Positions 8,835-18,394 of a stretch of DNA of 64,000 nucleotides are shown in pieces (within the stretch, counting starts at the first letter, position 1; each line of letters opens with the position of its first letter). The translations under genes were made by a program, and so were the position numbers. This DNA is from Ectopseudomonas guguanensis. Its GTDB lineage: Bacteria > Pseudomonadota > Gammaproteobacteria > Pseudomonadales > Pseudomonadaceae. The notes under the pieces were generated by a model. It was not told the DNA's origin. It was given only the letters and a program-made list of their open reading frames with translations, and did no database searches. Location: assembly GCF_900104265.1 (NCBI RefSeq), contig NZ_FNJJ01000004.1, forward strand, positions 124,001-188,000. The letters run 5' to 3'.

Positions 8835-10202
8835 ATGATTGTCTCTGCACGCCGCACCCTCGGTCTGATCATGGGGGTGCTCTGCCTGCCAATGGCGGCG
8901 CTCGCCGCCGCGCCGCAGCCCACCCACGAATTCACCCTCGATAACGGCCTCAAGGTCATCGTCCGCGAGGATCACCGCGCGCCCGTGGTGGTCAGCCAGC
9001 TCTGGTACAAGGTCGGCTCCAGCTACGAGACGCCCGGCTCCACCGGGCTTTCCCATGCGCTGGAACACATGATGTTCAAGGGCAGCCGCAAGTTCGGCCC
9101 CGGCGAAGCCTCGCGCATCCTGCGCGAGCTGGGCGCCGAGGAAAACGCCTTCACCAGCGACGACTACACCGCCTATTACCAGGTGCTGGCCAGCGACCGC
9201 CTGGGCGTGGCCCTGGAGCTGGAAGCCGACCGCCTGGCCAGCCTGCAGCTGCCGGCAGACGAGTTCGCCAAGGAGATCGAGGTGATCAAGGAAGAGCGCC
9301 GTCTGCGCACCGACGACCGCCCCTCCTCGCTGGCCTTCGAGCGCTTCAAGGCCATGGCCTACCCGGCCAGCGGCTACGGCATTCCCACCATCGGCTGGAT
9401 GGCCGACCTCGACCGCATGCACATCGACGAGCTGCGCGCCTGGTACCGGAAGTGGTATGCGCCGAACAACGCCACCCTGGTGGTGGTCGGCGACGTCGGC
9501 GTGGATGAGGTCAAGACCCAGGTGCAGCGTTACTTCGGCGACATTCCGCGGCGCGAGGTGCCGACCGCCAAGCTGCCGCTGGAACTGGGCGCAGCGGGCG
9601 AGCGCCGCACCACCCTGTATCTCAAGACCCAGCTGCCAAGCCTGCTGATGGGCTTCAACGTGCCTGGCCTGGCCACCGCCGAAACGCCGCGCCAGGTCTA
9701 TGCCCTGCGCCTGGCCGCCGCCCTGCTCGACGGCGGCTACAGTGCGCGCCTGTCGACTCGACTGGAGCGCGGCGAGGAGCTCGTTTCCGGCGCCAGCGCC
9801 TGGTACAACGCCTTCACCCGTGGCGACAGCCTGTTCGTCCTCACCGCTACGCCGAACGTGCAGAAGGGCAGAACCCTGGAACAGGCCGAAGCCGGCCTGT
9901 GGCGCGAGCTGGAAGAGCTGAAGAAGACCCCGCCGTCCGCTGCCGAACTGGCGCGCGTACGCGCCCAGGTCATCGCCGGCCTGGTGTTCGAGCGCGACTC
10001 GATCACCAGCCAGGCCACCAGCATCGGCCAACTGGAAACCGTCGGCCTGTCCTGGCAACTGATCGACCAGGAACTGGCCGAGCTGGAAGCCGTGACCCCG
10101 GCGGACATTCAGCAGGCCGCCCGTACCTTCTTCGTTCGCGACCGTTTGAGTGTCGCCCACGTTCTGCCCGAAGAGTCCCGCCATGAGGAGTCCCGCCCAT
10201 GA
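8835..10202 (+). CDS. M16 family zinc metallopeptidase (active subunit), exported
   Basis: This 455-residue protein has a signal peptide (residues 1-25, GVLCLPMAALAAA). The inverted zinc-binding motif HxxEH, seen as HALEH at 74-78, marks the catalytic half of an M16 (pitrilysin/insulinase-like) peptidase. It sits in the periplasm or on the outer face of the inner membrane. The next gene encodes a paralogue without HxxEH and overlaps it by four bases (ATGA), so the two probably form an active/inactive heterodimer as in other two-subunit M16 enzymes. It corresponds to PA0372 by position. The substrate is unknown. Confidence 0.9.
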   Translation: MIVSARRTLGLIMGVLCLPMAALAAAPQPTHEFTLDNGLKVIVREDHRAPVVVSQLWYKVGSSYETPGSTGLSHALEHMMFKGSRKFGPGEASRILRELGAEENAFTSDDYTAYYQVLASDRLGVALELEADRLASLQLPADEFAKEIEVIKEERRLRTDDRPSSLAFERFKAMAYPASGYGIPTIGWMADLDRMHIDELRAWYRKWYAPNNATLVVVGDVGVDEVKTQVQRYFGDIPRREVPTAKLPLELGAAGERRTTLYLKTQLPSLLMGFNVPGLATAETPRQVYALRLAAALLDGGYSARLSTRLERGEELVSGASAWYNAFTRGDSLFVLTATPNVQKGRTLEQAEAGLWRELEELKKTPPSAAELARVRAQVIAGLVFERDSITSQATSIGQLETVGLSWQLIDQELAELEAVTPADIQQAARTFFVRDRLSVAHVLPEESRHEESRP

Positions 10203-11659
10203 AGACTGAGCAACGCCGCCTGGGCCTGCTCGGCCTGATCCTGTCCAGCGCCCTGGCACTGGGTGCCTGCGCCAGCCTGTCCGCTCCGACGCTGAGCGGC
10301 GATGCCGCGAAACTGCAGTCGCTGGCCGAGCTCGATGGCCAGGCACCGACCCGCCGTACCCTGGAAATCCAGACCTGGACCACGCCACAGGGCGCCAAGG
10401 TACTGTTCGCCCCGGCCCATGAGCTGCCGATGTTCGACCTGCGCCTGACCTTCGCCGCCGGTAGCAGCCAGGACGGCGGCGTGCCGGGTCTGGCCACCCT
10501 GACCAACGCCATGCTCAATGAAGGCGTACCGGGCAAGGACGTCGGCGCCATCGCTGCCGGCTTCGAGGGCCTCGGCGCCGAATTCGGCAACGGCGCCTAC
10601 CGCGACATGGCCGTGGCCAGCCTGCGCAGCCTGAGCGCCAGAGAGCAGCGTGACCCGGCACTGGCACTGTTCGCCGAGGTACTGGGCAAGCCGACCTTCC
10701 CCGAGGACTCGCTGGCGCGGATCAAGAACCAGCTGCTGGCCGGTTTCGAGTTCCAGAAGCAGAACCCCGGCAAGCTGGCCAGCCTGAAGCTGTTTGAGCG
10801 CCTGTACGGCCAGCACCCCTACGCGCATCCGAGCGACGGTACCGCGCAGTCGATCCCGGCCATCAGCCGTCAGCAACTGCAGGCCTTCCACGCTCGCGCC
10901 TACGCCGCCGGCAACACGGTGATCGCCCTGGTCGGCGACCTCTCGCGCAGCGAAGCCGAGGCCATCGCCAACCAGGTGTCCGCGGCCCTGCCGCAGGGAC
11001 CGGCACTGCCGCGCATCGCCCAGCCGCAAGCGCCCAAGCCGGGGGCTAGCCACATCGAATTCCCCTCCAACCAGACCCACCTGCTGATCGCCCAGCTCGG
11101 CATCGACCGTCGCGACCCGGACTACGCCGCGCTCTATCTGGGCAACCAGATCCTCGGCGGCAGCGGCTTCGGCACCCGCCTGATGACCGAAGTGCGTGAG
11201 AAGCGCGGCCTGACCTACGGCGTCTACTCCGGCTTCAGCGCCATGCAGGCGCGCGGCCCGTTCATGATCAACCTGCAGACCCGTGCCGAACTGAGCCAGG
11301 GCACCCTGGCCCTGGTCAAGCAGCTGCTCGCCGACTATCTGCGCGAAGGCCCGACCCAGCAGGAGCTGGACAATGCCAAGCGTCAGCTGGCCGGCAGCTT
11401 CCCGCTGTCCACCGCGAGCAACGCCGATATCGTCGGCCAACTGGCGTCGATGGGCTTCTACGACCTGCCGCTGAGCTATCTGGACGACTTCATGCGTGAC
11501 GTGCAGGCGCTGAGCATCGAAGAGGTCAAGACCGCTATGGCCAAGCACCTCGACCCCGAGGCCCTGGTGGTGGTCAGCGCGGGTCCGACGGTAGCGCAGA
11601 AGGAACTGCCACCGCCCACCGACCGCCCGGCCGAACTGCCCAGCACGGTGCCGCACTGA
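10199..11659 (+). CDS. M16 family peptidase-like protein (inactive partner), lipoprotein
   Basis: This 486-residue paralogue of the preceding peptidase has a lipobox-like signal end ALGAC with Cys24, so it is probably a lipoprotein. The position of the HxxEH motif is degenerate (no HxxEH seen), so it should not bind catalytic zinc. The second-domain M16 signature is present (GTRLMTEVREKRGLTYGVYS), which typically contributes substrate-binding Arg/Tyr. It is translationally coupled to the active gene upstream and to rsmD downstream (TGATG at 11657-11661). It corresponds to PA0371. Confidence 0.88.
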   Translation: MKTEQRRLGLLGLILSSALALGACASLSAPTLSGDAAKLQSLAELDGQAPTRRTLEIQTWTTPQGAKVLFAPAHELPMFDLRLTFAAGSSQDGGVPGLATLTNAMLNEGVPGKDVGAIAAGFEGLGAEFGNGAYRDMAVASLRSLSAREQRDPALALFAEVLGKPTFPEDSLARIKNQLLAGFEFQKQNPGKLASLKLFERLYGQHPYAHPSDGTAQSIPAISRQQLQAFHARAYAAGNTVIALVGDLSRSEAEAIANQVSAALPQGPALPRIAQPQAPKPGASHIEFPSNQTHLLIAQLGIDRRDPDYAALYLGNQILGGSGFGTRLMTEVREKRGLTYGVYSGFSAMQARGPFMINLQTRAELSQGTLALVKQLLADYLREGPTQQELDNAKRQLAGSFPLSTASNADIVGQLASMGFYDLPLSYLDDFMRDVQALSIEEVKTAMAKHLDPEALVVVSAGPTVAQKELPPPTDRPAELPSTVPH

Positions 11660-12261
11660 TGCGCGGTCGCGCTCCGCAGAAACCCGCCGCGGGCAAGGCC
11701 CACGGCGGCCAGGGCCAGTTGCGCATCATCGGCGGGCAGTGGCGTTCGCGGCGCTTCGCCTTCCCCGATGGCCCGGGCCTGCGCCCGACCCCGGACCGGG
11801 TGCGCGAGACGTTGTTCAACTGGCTGGCGCCCTATGTCGAGGGTGCTCATGTACTCGACCCCTTCGCCGGCAGCGGCGCGCTGCTGCTCGAAGCCTTGTC
11901 GCGCGGCGCCGCCAGCGGCCTGGCCTGCGACCTCAACCCGGCCTCGGTGAGCGCCTTGCGCGGGCATCTGACGACGCTGCAGTGCAGCACCGGCGAAATC
12001 CAGCTGGGCGATGCCCTGCAGCTGCTGGCCCGGCCGGCGCCGCGGCGCTTCGATATCGTCCTGCTCGACCCGCCGTTCCACAAGGATCTGCTGCAAGGCG
12101 CCTGCACGCTGCTGGAAACCCAGGGCTGGCTGGCCGACGACGCCTGGATCTACACCGAAAGCGAGACAGCGCCCTCGACGCTGGGCCTGCCCGGCAACTG
12201 GCGCCTGCATCGGGAGAAGCACACTGGTCAGGTGCATTACGCGCTGTGGCAGCGTGGATGA
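11659..12261 (+). CDS. rsmD: 16S rRNA (guanine966-N2)-methyltransferase RsmD
   Basis: RsmD methylates G966 of 16S rRNA in the assembling 30S subunit. The 200-residue protein has the family start GQLRIIGGQWRSRRF, the substrate region GLRPTPDRVRETLFNWL, the SAM motif VLDPFAGSGALLLEALSRGA and the catalytic motif LLDPPF. The N-terminal 20 residues are basic and proline-rich. It overlaps the preceding M16 gene and the following small membrane gene, suggesting one operon. Confidence 0.95.
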   Translation: MRGRAPQKPAAGKAHGGQGQLRIIGGQWRSRRFAFPDGPGLRPTPDRVRETLFNWLAPYVEGAHVLDPFAGSGALLLEALSRGAASGLACDLNPASVSALRGHLTTLQCSTGEIQLGDALQLLARPAPRRFDIVLLDPPFHKDLLQGACTLLETQGWLADDAWIYTESETAPSTLGLPGNWRLHREKHTGQVHYALWQRG

Positions 12262-12476
12262 AGGACTTTATCTACGCCCACCTGCCCTACCTGCTGCTGA
12301 TCGCACTGGCGCTGCCGGTACTGTTCAGCCAGCAGGAAATTCCGCTGAATTTGAATCGCACGATACTGTTGGAGCATCAGCAAGGTATCGTCATCGGACT
12401 TACCAATCAGCGTATCGTCGCGTTACTGGTATTGGCCTGGTGCGCTTGGCGCATACTCCGCAAGCGCCGACGCTGA
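12258..12476 (+). CDS. Small membrane protein, unknown function
   Basis: This 72-residue protein starts MKDFIYAHLPYLLLIALALP. It has two hydrophobic helices (about 8-24 and 50-66) and a basic tail IRRKRRR-like at the C-terminus. Its ATG overlaps the rsmD stop (ATGA), and a small gene is also present at this place in P. aeruginosa (PA0369, from memory), which supports it as real. No functional motif is visible. Confidence 0.75.
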   Translation: MKDFIYAHLPYLLLIALALPVLFSQQEIPLNLNRTILLEHQQGIVIGLTNQRIVALLVLAWCAWRILRKRRR

Positions 12477-12483
12477 ATAGCTC

Positions 12484-12535
12484 CGTAGCCTGGATGAAAC
12501 CAGGGCCACCATTCCCGGATTGCATCCGGGCTACG
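12484..12535. repeat. REP pair, family B (GTAGCCCGGATGCAATCCGGG type)
   Basis: An inverted pair: a degenerate left copy (GTAGCCTGGATGAAACCAGG) and a perfect right copy (CCCGGATTGCATCCGGGCTAC). It lies between the small membrane gene and the YheT-like hydrolase. Three more pairs of this family occur at 26693-26753, 33004-33067 and 37029-37092. Confidence 0.8.
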
Positions 12536-12560
12536 TCTACTGCCGACGATCGACTGCACC

Positions 12561-13544
12561 ATGAACACTGAATTTCGCCCTGCCTGGTGGCTCCCCGGCC
12601 CGCATCTGCAGACGCTGTGGAACCCCTTCTGCCGCAAGCCGCCGCAACTGCAGCGGCAGCGCGAGCGGCTGTGGCTGGACGATGGCGACTTTCTCGACCT
12701 CGACTGGTACGGCCCGCATGACGCCCATGCGCCTCTGGTGCTGGTGCTGCATGGCCTGACCGGCAGTTCCAATTCGCTCTACGTGCTGGGGCTGCAACAG
12801 GCCCTGGCCGCACGCGGCTGGGCCAGCGTGGCGCTGAACTGGCGTGGCTGCTCCGGTGAACCGAACCTGCTGCCGCGCGGCTATCACTCCGGCGCCAGCG
12901 AGGATCTGGCCTCGACCGTGGTGCATCTGCGCGCGCAACGACCGATGGCGCCGCTATACGCCGTCGGCTATTCGCTGGGCGGCAACGTGCTGCTCAAGTA
13001 CCTGGGCGAAAGCGGCGCGCAGAGCCAGCTGCAGGCCGCGGTGGCGGTGTCGGTGCCGTTTCGTCTGGATCAGTGCGCCGACCGCATCGGCCTGGGCTTC
13101 TCGCGGGTGTACCAGGCGCATTTCATGCGCGAGATGGTCGCCTATGTCAGCAACAAGCAGCGCCTGTTCACCGAACAGGGCCACAGCGAGCGCCTGTCCG
13201 TGCTGGAGCGCCTCGGCCCGCTGGATGGCATGCGCACCTTCTGGGACTTCGACGGGCGCATAACCGCGCCGCTGCACGGTTTCGCCGATGCCCACGATTA
13301 CTACCGGCGCGCCTCCAGCCGCTTCTACCTGGGCGACATTCGCACGCGCACGCTGATCATCCAGGCCGAGGACGATCCCTTCATCTTCCGTCACAGCCTG
13401 CCCGAGGCCAGCGAGCTGGCCCCCGGTACCGAGTTCGAGCTGCATGCCAAGGGCGGCCATGTCGGCTTCGTCGAAGGCAGCCCGCGCCGCCCCGTCTACT
13501 ATCTGGAGCGGCGCATTCCCGAGTGGCTCGGCGCACTCACCTGA
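12561..13544 (+). CDS. YheT-family alpha/beta hydrolase
   Basis: This 327-residue cytoplasmic alpha/beta hydrolase of the YheT/ABHD1-3 type is recognised by the start RPAWWLPGPHLQTLWNPF. The oxyanion region is LVLHGLTGSSNSLYV, the nucleophile elbow GYSLGG holds the catalytic serine, and the late segments AEDDPFIF (Asp) and KGGHVGF (His) complete the triad. The substrate is unknown; esterase activity is the usual assignment. It has the genome's usual high GC content and stands alone after a REP pair. Confidence 0.9.
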   Translation: MNTEFRPAWWLPGPHLQTLWNPFCRKPPQLQRQRERLWLDDGDFLDLDWYGPHDAHAPLVLVLHGLTGSSNSLYVLGLQQALAARGWASVALNWRGCSGEPNLLPRGYHSGASEDLASTVVHLRAQRPMAPLYAVGYSLGGNVLLKYLGESGAQSQLQAAVAVSVPFRLDQCADRIGLGFSRVYQAHFMREMVAYVSNKQRLFTEQGHSERLSVLERLGPLDGMRTFWDFDGRITAPLHGFADAHDYYRRASSRFYLGDIRTRTLIIQAEDDPFIFRHSLPEASELAPGTEFELHAKGGHVGFVEGSPRRPVYYLERRIPEWLGALT

Positions 13545-13545
13545 A

Positions 13546-14052
13546 TCAGCCGGCCGCAGGCTGCTCCGGCATCGCCGAGGAGTGGTGCTTGAGGATTTTC
13601 CACTCGCCATCGACCTTCTGGTACACGAAGGTGTAGCGCGCCTGCACCTGGCGTACCGCATCGCCCTGGGTCAGGGCGAAGGTGTAGACCCCCGAGTCCA
13701 CCGCCGCATCCGGGCCGATCTGGCGAATTTCACGCATGTTGATCGTGCCCACCGGCTTGGCCTGTAAAAAATGGTCGAAATAGTCCTGGATCGCCTCGTG
13801 GCCTACGCGCACCCGATTCGATACCGTGGGCTGCAACACGCCGTTGTCGGCATAGAGCGCAGCCACCTTGGCCGAATCGCCCGTCTGCAGGGCGGCGTTC
13901 CAGCGCTCGAACAGGCTGGCGATCTGCTGCTCCTGCGCATCGCTCGGGGCGGCTGCGGTTTCTTTGTAGACATAAGGCGCATCGGCCGCCTGAACCAGCG
14001 GCACGGACAGGGCGAACACCAGGGCGCAGCCGCTGAACAAGGGTTTCAACAT
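13546..14052 (-). CDS. Secreted SnoaL-like protein (SgcJ/EcaC family)
   Basis: This 168-residue protein has a signal peptide (residues 1-22, ALVFALSVPLVQA). A SnoaL/NTF2-fold domain follows, recognisable by LFERWNAALQTGDSAKVAALYADNGVL and the C-terminal YTFVYQKVDGEWKILKHHSS. This is the SgcJ/EcaC (calmodulin-kinase association domain-like) group, often annotated as oxidoreductase without proof. It is convergent with the YheT-like gene, with almost no gap. A ligand-binding or scavenging role in the periplasm is inferred only. Confidence 0.8.
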   Translation of the reverse strand: MLKPLFSGCALVFALSVPLVQAADAPYVYKETAAAPSDAQEQQIASLFERWNAALQTGDSAKVAALYADNGVLQPTVSNRVRVGHEAIQDYFDHFLQAKPVGTINMREIRQIGPDAAVDSGVYTFALTQGDAVRQVQARYTFVYQKVDGEWKILKHHSSAMPEQPAAG

Positions 14053-14215
14053 GGTCGAATCTCCGGCTATTGAAGGACGCCGTCAGCATGCAACCGGCGC
14101 GGCGCCGGCACATCGGCCGGATGGAGGCGGCGGCCTATGCCAGGTGGCAGATGCCAGACGCGCTTGGAGCCATTAGCCTGCGCCGTCCGATGACGCGCAC
14201 TTCGTGGAGGCGTAG

Positions 14216-15385
14216 ATGCAGCACACCCCACCCGACAGCGTGCTGGCCCTGCGCGCCGATTACCGCCAGGCGGAAAGCCGCGCCGCGCGCCTGCGCCTGC
14301 TGGTGGAGAGCGGCCGCGCCCTCAGCGCCTTGCCGGCCACCGAAAGCGGCGCACTGGCCCTGCAACGGGCCTGCAGCTTCTGCGCCATGGATGGCGGCGT
14401 GCTGCTGCTCAGGCAAGCCGATGGCAGCCCGAGCCTGAGCGCCGGCTTCGGTCCAGCCGCCCTGCAACAGCAGCTCGCCACGCTGCCCTGGCCGGGCGCC
14501 GCCCAGGTGCTCGAAGCGCCGCTGGCGCAGGTTGCCCTGGCGCTCTGCCTACCCTTGCATGCGGCCTCGGGTGAAGCATTCGGCGCCCTACTGCTGGGCA
14601 ACGCCAGCGCCATGCGCCGTCCGGACGAGGAAGACCTCGAAGCCCTGCAGCTGCTCGCCACCCTGCTCGCCGCCCACCTGCACAACAGTCAGCTGCTGGA
14701 GGCGCTCAGCCTGCGCGAGCGGACCATGTCCGAGCTGGTGCACCGGCAGATGAGCGCCCAGGAAGAGGAACGCGCGCGCGTGGCCTATGACCTGCACGAC
14801 GGCCTGGCGCAGACCCTGGCCGGGCTGCACCAGCGTCTGCAGGGCTTCGCCCAGCATCGCCAGCTCAATGACGAGCTGCGCGCCGCCCTGGCGCCCATCC
14901 TGCAACTGGCGCAACGCAGCATGGGCGAGACGCGCCAGGCCATCAGCGGTCTGCGTCCGACCCTGCTGGACGACTTCGGTCTGGCGCCGGCACTGGACCG
15001 CGAGCTCGACCGCCTGCGCGGCCGGGGTCGCCAGGTGCAATGGCTGCGCCGCGATACCCAGCGCCTGCGCCCGGCGGTGGAGATCGCCCTGTTTCGCATC
15101 GGCCAGGAGGCCATCAACAACATCTGCAAGCACACCGCCGAGGGCGCGGTCAGCCTGGATCTGCACCTCGATGGCGAGACCGCCCACCTGCAGATAGAGG
15201 ATCGCGGCCCCGGCTTCGCCGCTACGCATAAACCAGCAGCAGGTGGAGGCGGCATGGGCCTGGTGGCCATGCGCGAACGCTGCCGGCTGCTCGGCGGTCA
15301 GTTCGCCTGCCACAGCCAACCCGGCCACGGCACCCGCGTGCTGGCCAGCATTCCACGGGCCCTGCCGGATGAGGAAAACGCATGA
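14216..15385 (+). CDS. GAF-domain sensor histidine kinase (NarL-type partner)
   Basis: This 389-residue cytoplasmic kinase has no transmembrane helix. A GAF-like sensor domain spans about 20-165. A HisKA_3 dimerisation domain carries the phospho-acceptor His194 (in VAYDLHDGLAQTLAG), and a HATPase_c domain ends with IEDRGPGFAA and GGMGLVAMRERCRLLGG. HisKA_3 kinases pair with LuxR-type regulators, and one follows directly with an ATGA overlap. It is the first gene of the four-gene signalling cluster. The signal sensed by the GAF domain is unknown. Confidence 0.92.
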   Translation: MQHTPPDSVLALRADYRQAESRAARLRLLVESGRALSALPATESGALALQRACSFCAMDGGVLLLRQADGSPSLSAGFGPAALQQQLATLPWPGAAQVLEAPLAQVALALCLPLHAASGEAFGALLLGNASAMRRPDEEDLEALQLLATLLAAHLHNSQLLEALSLRERTMSELVHRQMSAQEEERARVAYDLHDGLAQTLAGLHQRLQGFAQHRQLNDELRAALAPILQLAQRSMGETRQAISGLRPTLLDDFGLAPALDRELDRLRGRGRQVQWLRRDTQRLRPAVEIALFRIGQEAINNICKHTAEGAVSLDLHLDGETAHLQIEDRGPGFAATHKPAAGGGGMGLVAMRERCRLLGGQFACHSQPGHGTRVLASIPRALPDEENA

Positions 15386-16044
15386 ACGAACCCATTCGCC
15401 TGCTGCTGGCCGACGACCACGAGGTGACCCGCGCCGGTTTCGCCGCAATGCTCGCCGACTGCCCGGAATTCAGCATCGTCGGCCAGGCGGTGGACGGCCG
15501 CCAGGCGCTGGAGCTCTGCCAGCGCCTGAATCCGGACATCGCCATCCTCGATATCCGCATGCCGCAGCTCAACGGCCTGGCTACCGCGCGCCTGCTGCGC
15601 GAACAGCAGCCGTCGATCAAGGTGCTGCTGTTCACCATGTACGACAGCCCCGACCATCTGGAAGCGGCGGTCAACGCCGGCGCCGTCGGCTATCTGCTCA
15701 AGGATGCCAGCCGCCAGGAGGTCATCGACGGCCTGCGCCAGGTGGCGGCCGGCCAGTGCGCGCTCAACGGCATGGTCAGCGCGCAGCTACTGCGCCGCGT
15801 GGTCCAGCGCAACCAGGGCGGTGCGCCGGGCAGTGCGCTGACGCCGCGCGAGCATCAGGTGCTCGGCCTGATCGCCGCAGGGCTCACCAATCGCGAGATC
15901 GGTGAAGAGCTGGGCATCGCCACCGGCACGGCCAAGGCGCACGTCGAACGGGTAATCGGCAAGCTGGGGGTCGCCGACCGTACCCAGGCCGCCGTGCAAG
16001 GCATTGCCCTGGGCCTGGTGGCGCCGCTGGAGCACAGGGCATGA
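15382..16044 (+). CDS. LuxR/NarL-family response regulator
   Basis: This 220-residue two-domain regulator has a receiver at 1-120 (LLLADDHEVTRAGF, phospho-Asp57 in AILDIRMP, Lys in LLKDAS). A LuxR helix-turn-helix spans about 150-210 (LTPREHQVLGLIAAGLTNREIGEELGI). It is translationally coupled to the GAF kinase before it and to the hybrid kinase after it (ATGA at both ends), so it is probably the transcriptional output of both. Target genes are unknown. Confidence 0.95.
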   Translation: MNEPIRLLLADDHEVTRAGFAAMLADCPEFSIVGQAVDGRQALELCQRLNPDIAILDIRMPQLNGLATARLLREQQPSIKVLLFTMYDSPDHLEAAVNAGAVGYLLKDASRQEVIDGLRQVAAGQCALNGMVSAQLLRRVVQRNQGGAPGSALTPREHQVLGLIAAGLTNREIGEELGIATGTAKAHVERVIGKLGVADRTQAAVQGIALGLVAPLEHRA

Positions 16045-18392
16045 AGGGCCTGATCACGCGCTGGACCGACCGCCCGCTGCGCAGCAAGAGCCTGGTGATC
16101 ATCGCCCTGCCGCTGGCGGTGCTGCTGATCTCCCTGGTGCTGGTGTACGTCACCGAACGCCAGACCTCGCGGGTCGAGGACGACGTGCGCCGGGCACTGC
16201 GCGTGCAGGGCGACGTGCAGGCGGTACACAGCCTGCTGGCCGAAGCAGCGGCCAGCGTGCGCGGCTACCTGCTGATCCAGCGCAGCGACTTCCTGCCGTC
16301 CTACCGCAGTGCGCTGGAGCGCATCGACAGCACGCTGCGGCGCCTCGATGCGGACATCCGCGACCCGCAGATGCGCGGCAGCCTGGAACGCCTGCGCCCG
16401 CTGATCGTGATCAAGCTGGAAGGCCTGGAACAGCTTATGGCGCTGGCCAGCAGCGACGACCGCGCGGCGATGACACGCATCCTGGTGGACAACAAGCACG
16501 TGCTCGACGCGCTGCGCCAGGAGATCCAGCAGATGCTCGAGCGTGAGCAGACCCTGCTCGACGAGCGCAACGCAGAAGCCAGCGCGGTGCGCTCGCGCAT
16601 GCTCCTGGCCACCGGCCTGGCCGCCATGTTCGGCGTGCTCGGTGCGCTGTTCGCCGTGGTGCTGCTGTCCACCGGCATCGTCCATCGGGTGCAGCAGGTC
16701 GAGCGCAATGCCCGGCGCCTGGCCCTGGGCCAGCCGCTGATCCCCCAAGGCCCGGCGGCCGACGAGATCGGCCAGCTCGCCGCCAGCCTGGAAGAGGCCG
16801 GGCAGCTGCTGGCCGAACGCGAGCGCGCCCTGCGCGACAACGAGGAGCGCCTGCGCCTGATCATCGACGGGGTCAAGGAATACGGCATCTTCGGCCTCGA
16901 CCCCAGCGGCCACGTCACCTCCTGGAACACCGGCGCCGAGCGCATCAAGGGCTACAGCGAGGCGGACATCCTCGGCCGCCACTTCTCCCTGTTCTACCCG
17001 CCGCAGGCCCGCGACACCGCCCCCTACCTGGCCCTGCAGGCAGCCACCCGCGAAGGGCGCTACGAGGAAGAGGCCTGGCGCCAGCGCCGCGATGGCTCGC
17101 TTTTCTGGGCCAACGTGGTGATCACCGCGCAGCGTGACGCCAGCGGCACCTTGCGCGGCTTTTCCAAGATCACCCGCGACATCACCGACCGGCGCAATGC
17201 CGAGGCCGCCCTGCGCACGGCGCGCGAAGAGGCGGAGAACGCCAGCCGGGCGAAAAGCGAGTTTCTCTCGCGCATGAGCCACGAGCTGCGCACGCCGCTC
17301 AATTCCATCCTCGGCTTCGCCCAGCTGCTGGAAATGGACCGCGGCACACCGGCGCAGCAGGCCCAGGTGCGTCATATCCTGCGCGCCGGCCGGCACCTGC
17401 TGGGGCTGATCAACGAGGTGCTGGACATTGCCCGCATCGAATCCGGGCGGCTGGCACTGAGCCCCGAGCCGTTGGCGTTGCGCCCGCTGCTGCAGGAGGT
17501 CAGCCTGCTGCTGTCGCCCCAGGCCGACAGCGCCGATATCCGCCTGCGCCTGCCGGAGGAGCTGCCAGCCGAACTCTGCGTGCAGGCCGACCGCCAGCGC
17601 CTGGTGCAGGTGCTGCTCAACCTGCTCTCCAACGCGATCAAGTACAACCACCCTGGCGGCCATGTCGAAGTGCGGGTGCAGGCCGACAGCGACACCATCA
17701 CGCTGAGCGTGATTGACAACGGCCCCGGCATCGCCGCCGAGGATCTGGAGCGCCTGTTCATTCCCTTCGAGCGCCTCGGCGCCGCGGCCAGCGAGGTGGA
17801 GGGCACCGGCCTGGGCCTGGCCCTGAGCAAGAGCCTGCTGGAGCAGATGGATGGCAGCCTCGGCGTGCACAGCACGCCCGGCGAGGGCAGCACCTTCAGC
17901 CTGACGCTACCACGGGCGCAGGGGCATGACGGCCTGCTGCCGGCGCCGGCCGCGGCGCCACCACCCGCGGCCAGCGACATCGCCCCGCCGGAGCGGCCGC
18001 TGCGCGTGCTGTGCATCGAAGACAACCTGTCCAGCCTGGCGCTGATCGAGACCCTGCTGTCGCGCTGGCCACAGGTGCAGGTGATCTCGGCCATGCAGGG
18101 CCAGCTCGGTCTCGATCTGGCCTGGCAGCACCGCCCCGAGGTGATCCTGCTGGATCTCGACCTGCCCGACCTCTCAGGCCAGGAAGTGCTCAAGCGCCTG
18201 CGTCTGAACCCCAGCAGCAGCGATACACCCGTGCTGCTGATCACCGCCGACGTCAGCGCCGGCACCCGGCGCGACCTGCAGCAGGCCGGCGCCACCGCGG
18301 TGCTGAGCAAACCCCTGCACGTGCCGACCTTTCTCGCCGCCCTGCGCCAGCATCTGGATGCCGCCACGCCCACCCCGCCTCTCGGAGCCTGA
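16041..18392 (+). CDS. Hybrid sensor histidine kinase (CHASE3-HAMP-PAS-HisKA-HATPase-REC)
   Basis: This 783-residue inner-membrane kinase has transmembrane helices at about 18-38 and 188-212 flanking a periplasmic CHASE3 domain. A HAMP linker (to about 265) and a PAS domain (about 275-390, IDGVKEYGIFGLDPSGHVTSW) follow. HisKA carries His414 in SHELRTPLNS, HATPase_c shows NAIKYN, DNGPGI and GTGLGL, and a C-terminal receiver carries Asp in LLDLDLPDLSG. It needs a downstream phospho-relay partner, and the lone receiver gene follows 2 bases after its stop. No Hpt domain gene is present here. Confidence 0.92.
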   Translation: MKGLITRWTDRPLRSKSLVIIALPLAVLLISLVLVYVTERQTSRVEDDVRRALRVQGDVQAVHSLLAEAAASVRGYLLIQRSDFLPSYRSALERIDSTLRRLDADIRDPQMRGSLERLRPLIVIKLEGLEQLMALASSDDRAAMTRILVDNKHVLDALRQEIQQMLEREQTLLDERNAEASAVRSRMLLATGLAAMFGVLGALFAVVLLSTGIVHRVQQVERNARRLALGQPLIPQGPAADEIGQLAASLEEAGQLLAERERALRDNEERLRLIIDGVKEYGIFGLDPSGHVTSWNTGAERIKGYSEADILGRHFSLFYPPQARDTAPYLALQAATREGRYEEEAWRQRRDGSLFWANVVITAQRDASGTLRGFSKITRDITDRRNAEAALRTAREEAENASRAKSEFLSRMSHELRTPLNSILGFAQLLEMDRGTPAQQAQVRHILRAGRHLLGLINEVLDIARIESGRLALSPEPLALRPLLQEVSLLLSPQADSADIRLRLPEELPAELCVQADRQRLVQVLLNLLSNAIKYNHPGGHVEVRVQADSDTITLSVIDNGPGIAAEDLERLFIPFERLGAAASEVEGTGLGLALSKSLLEQMDGSLGVHSTPGEGSTFSLTLPRAQGHDGLLPAPAAAPPPAASDIAPPERPLRVLCIEDNLSSLALIETLLSRWPQVQVISAMQGQLGLDLAWQHRPEVILLDLDLPDLSGQEVLKRLRLNPSSSDTPVLLITADVSAGTRRDLQQAGATAVLSKPLHVPTFLAALRQHLDAATPTPPLGA

Positions 18393-18394
18393 CC

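Noticed and set aside
8715..10388. A 557-codon minus-strand frame opposite the M16 peptidase gene.
   Set aside because: The sense strand has a signal peptide and HxxEH motif; the antisense frame shows no family features.
15855..17870. A 671-codon minus-strand frame opposite the response regulator and hybrid kinase.
   Set aside because: The sense strand holds all kinase motifs. The antisense frame is low-complexity Gln/His/Ala sequence.
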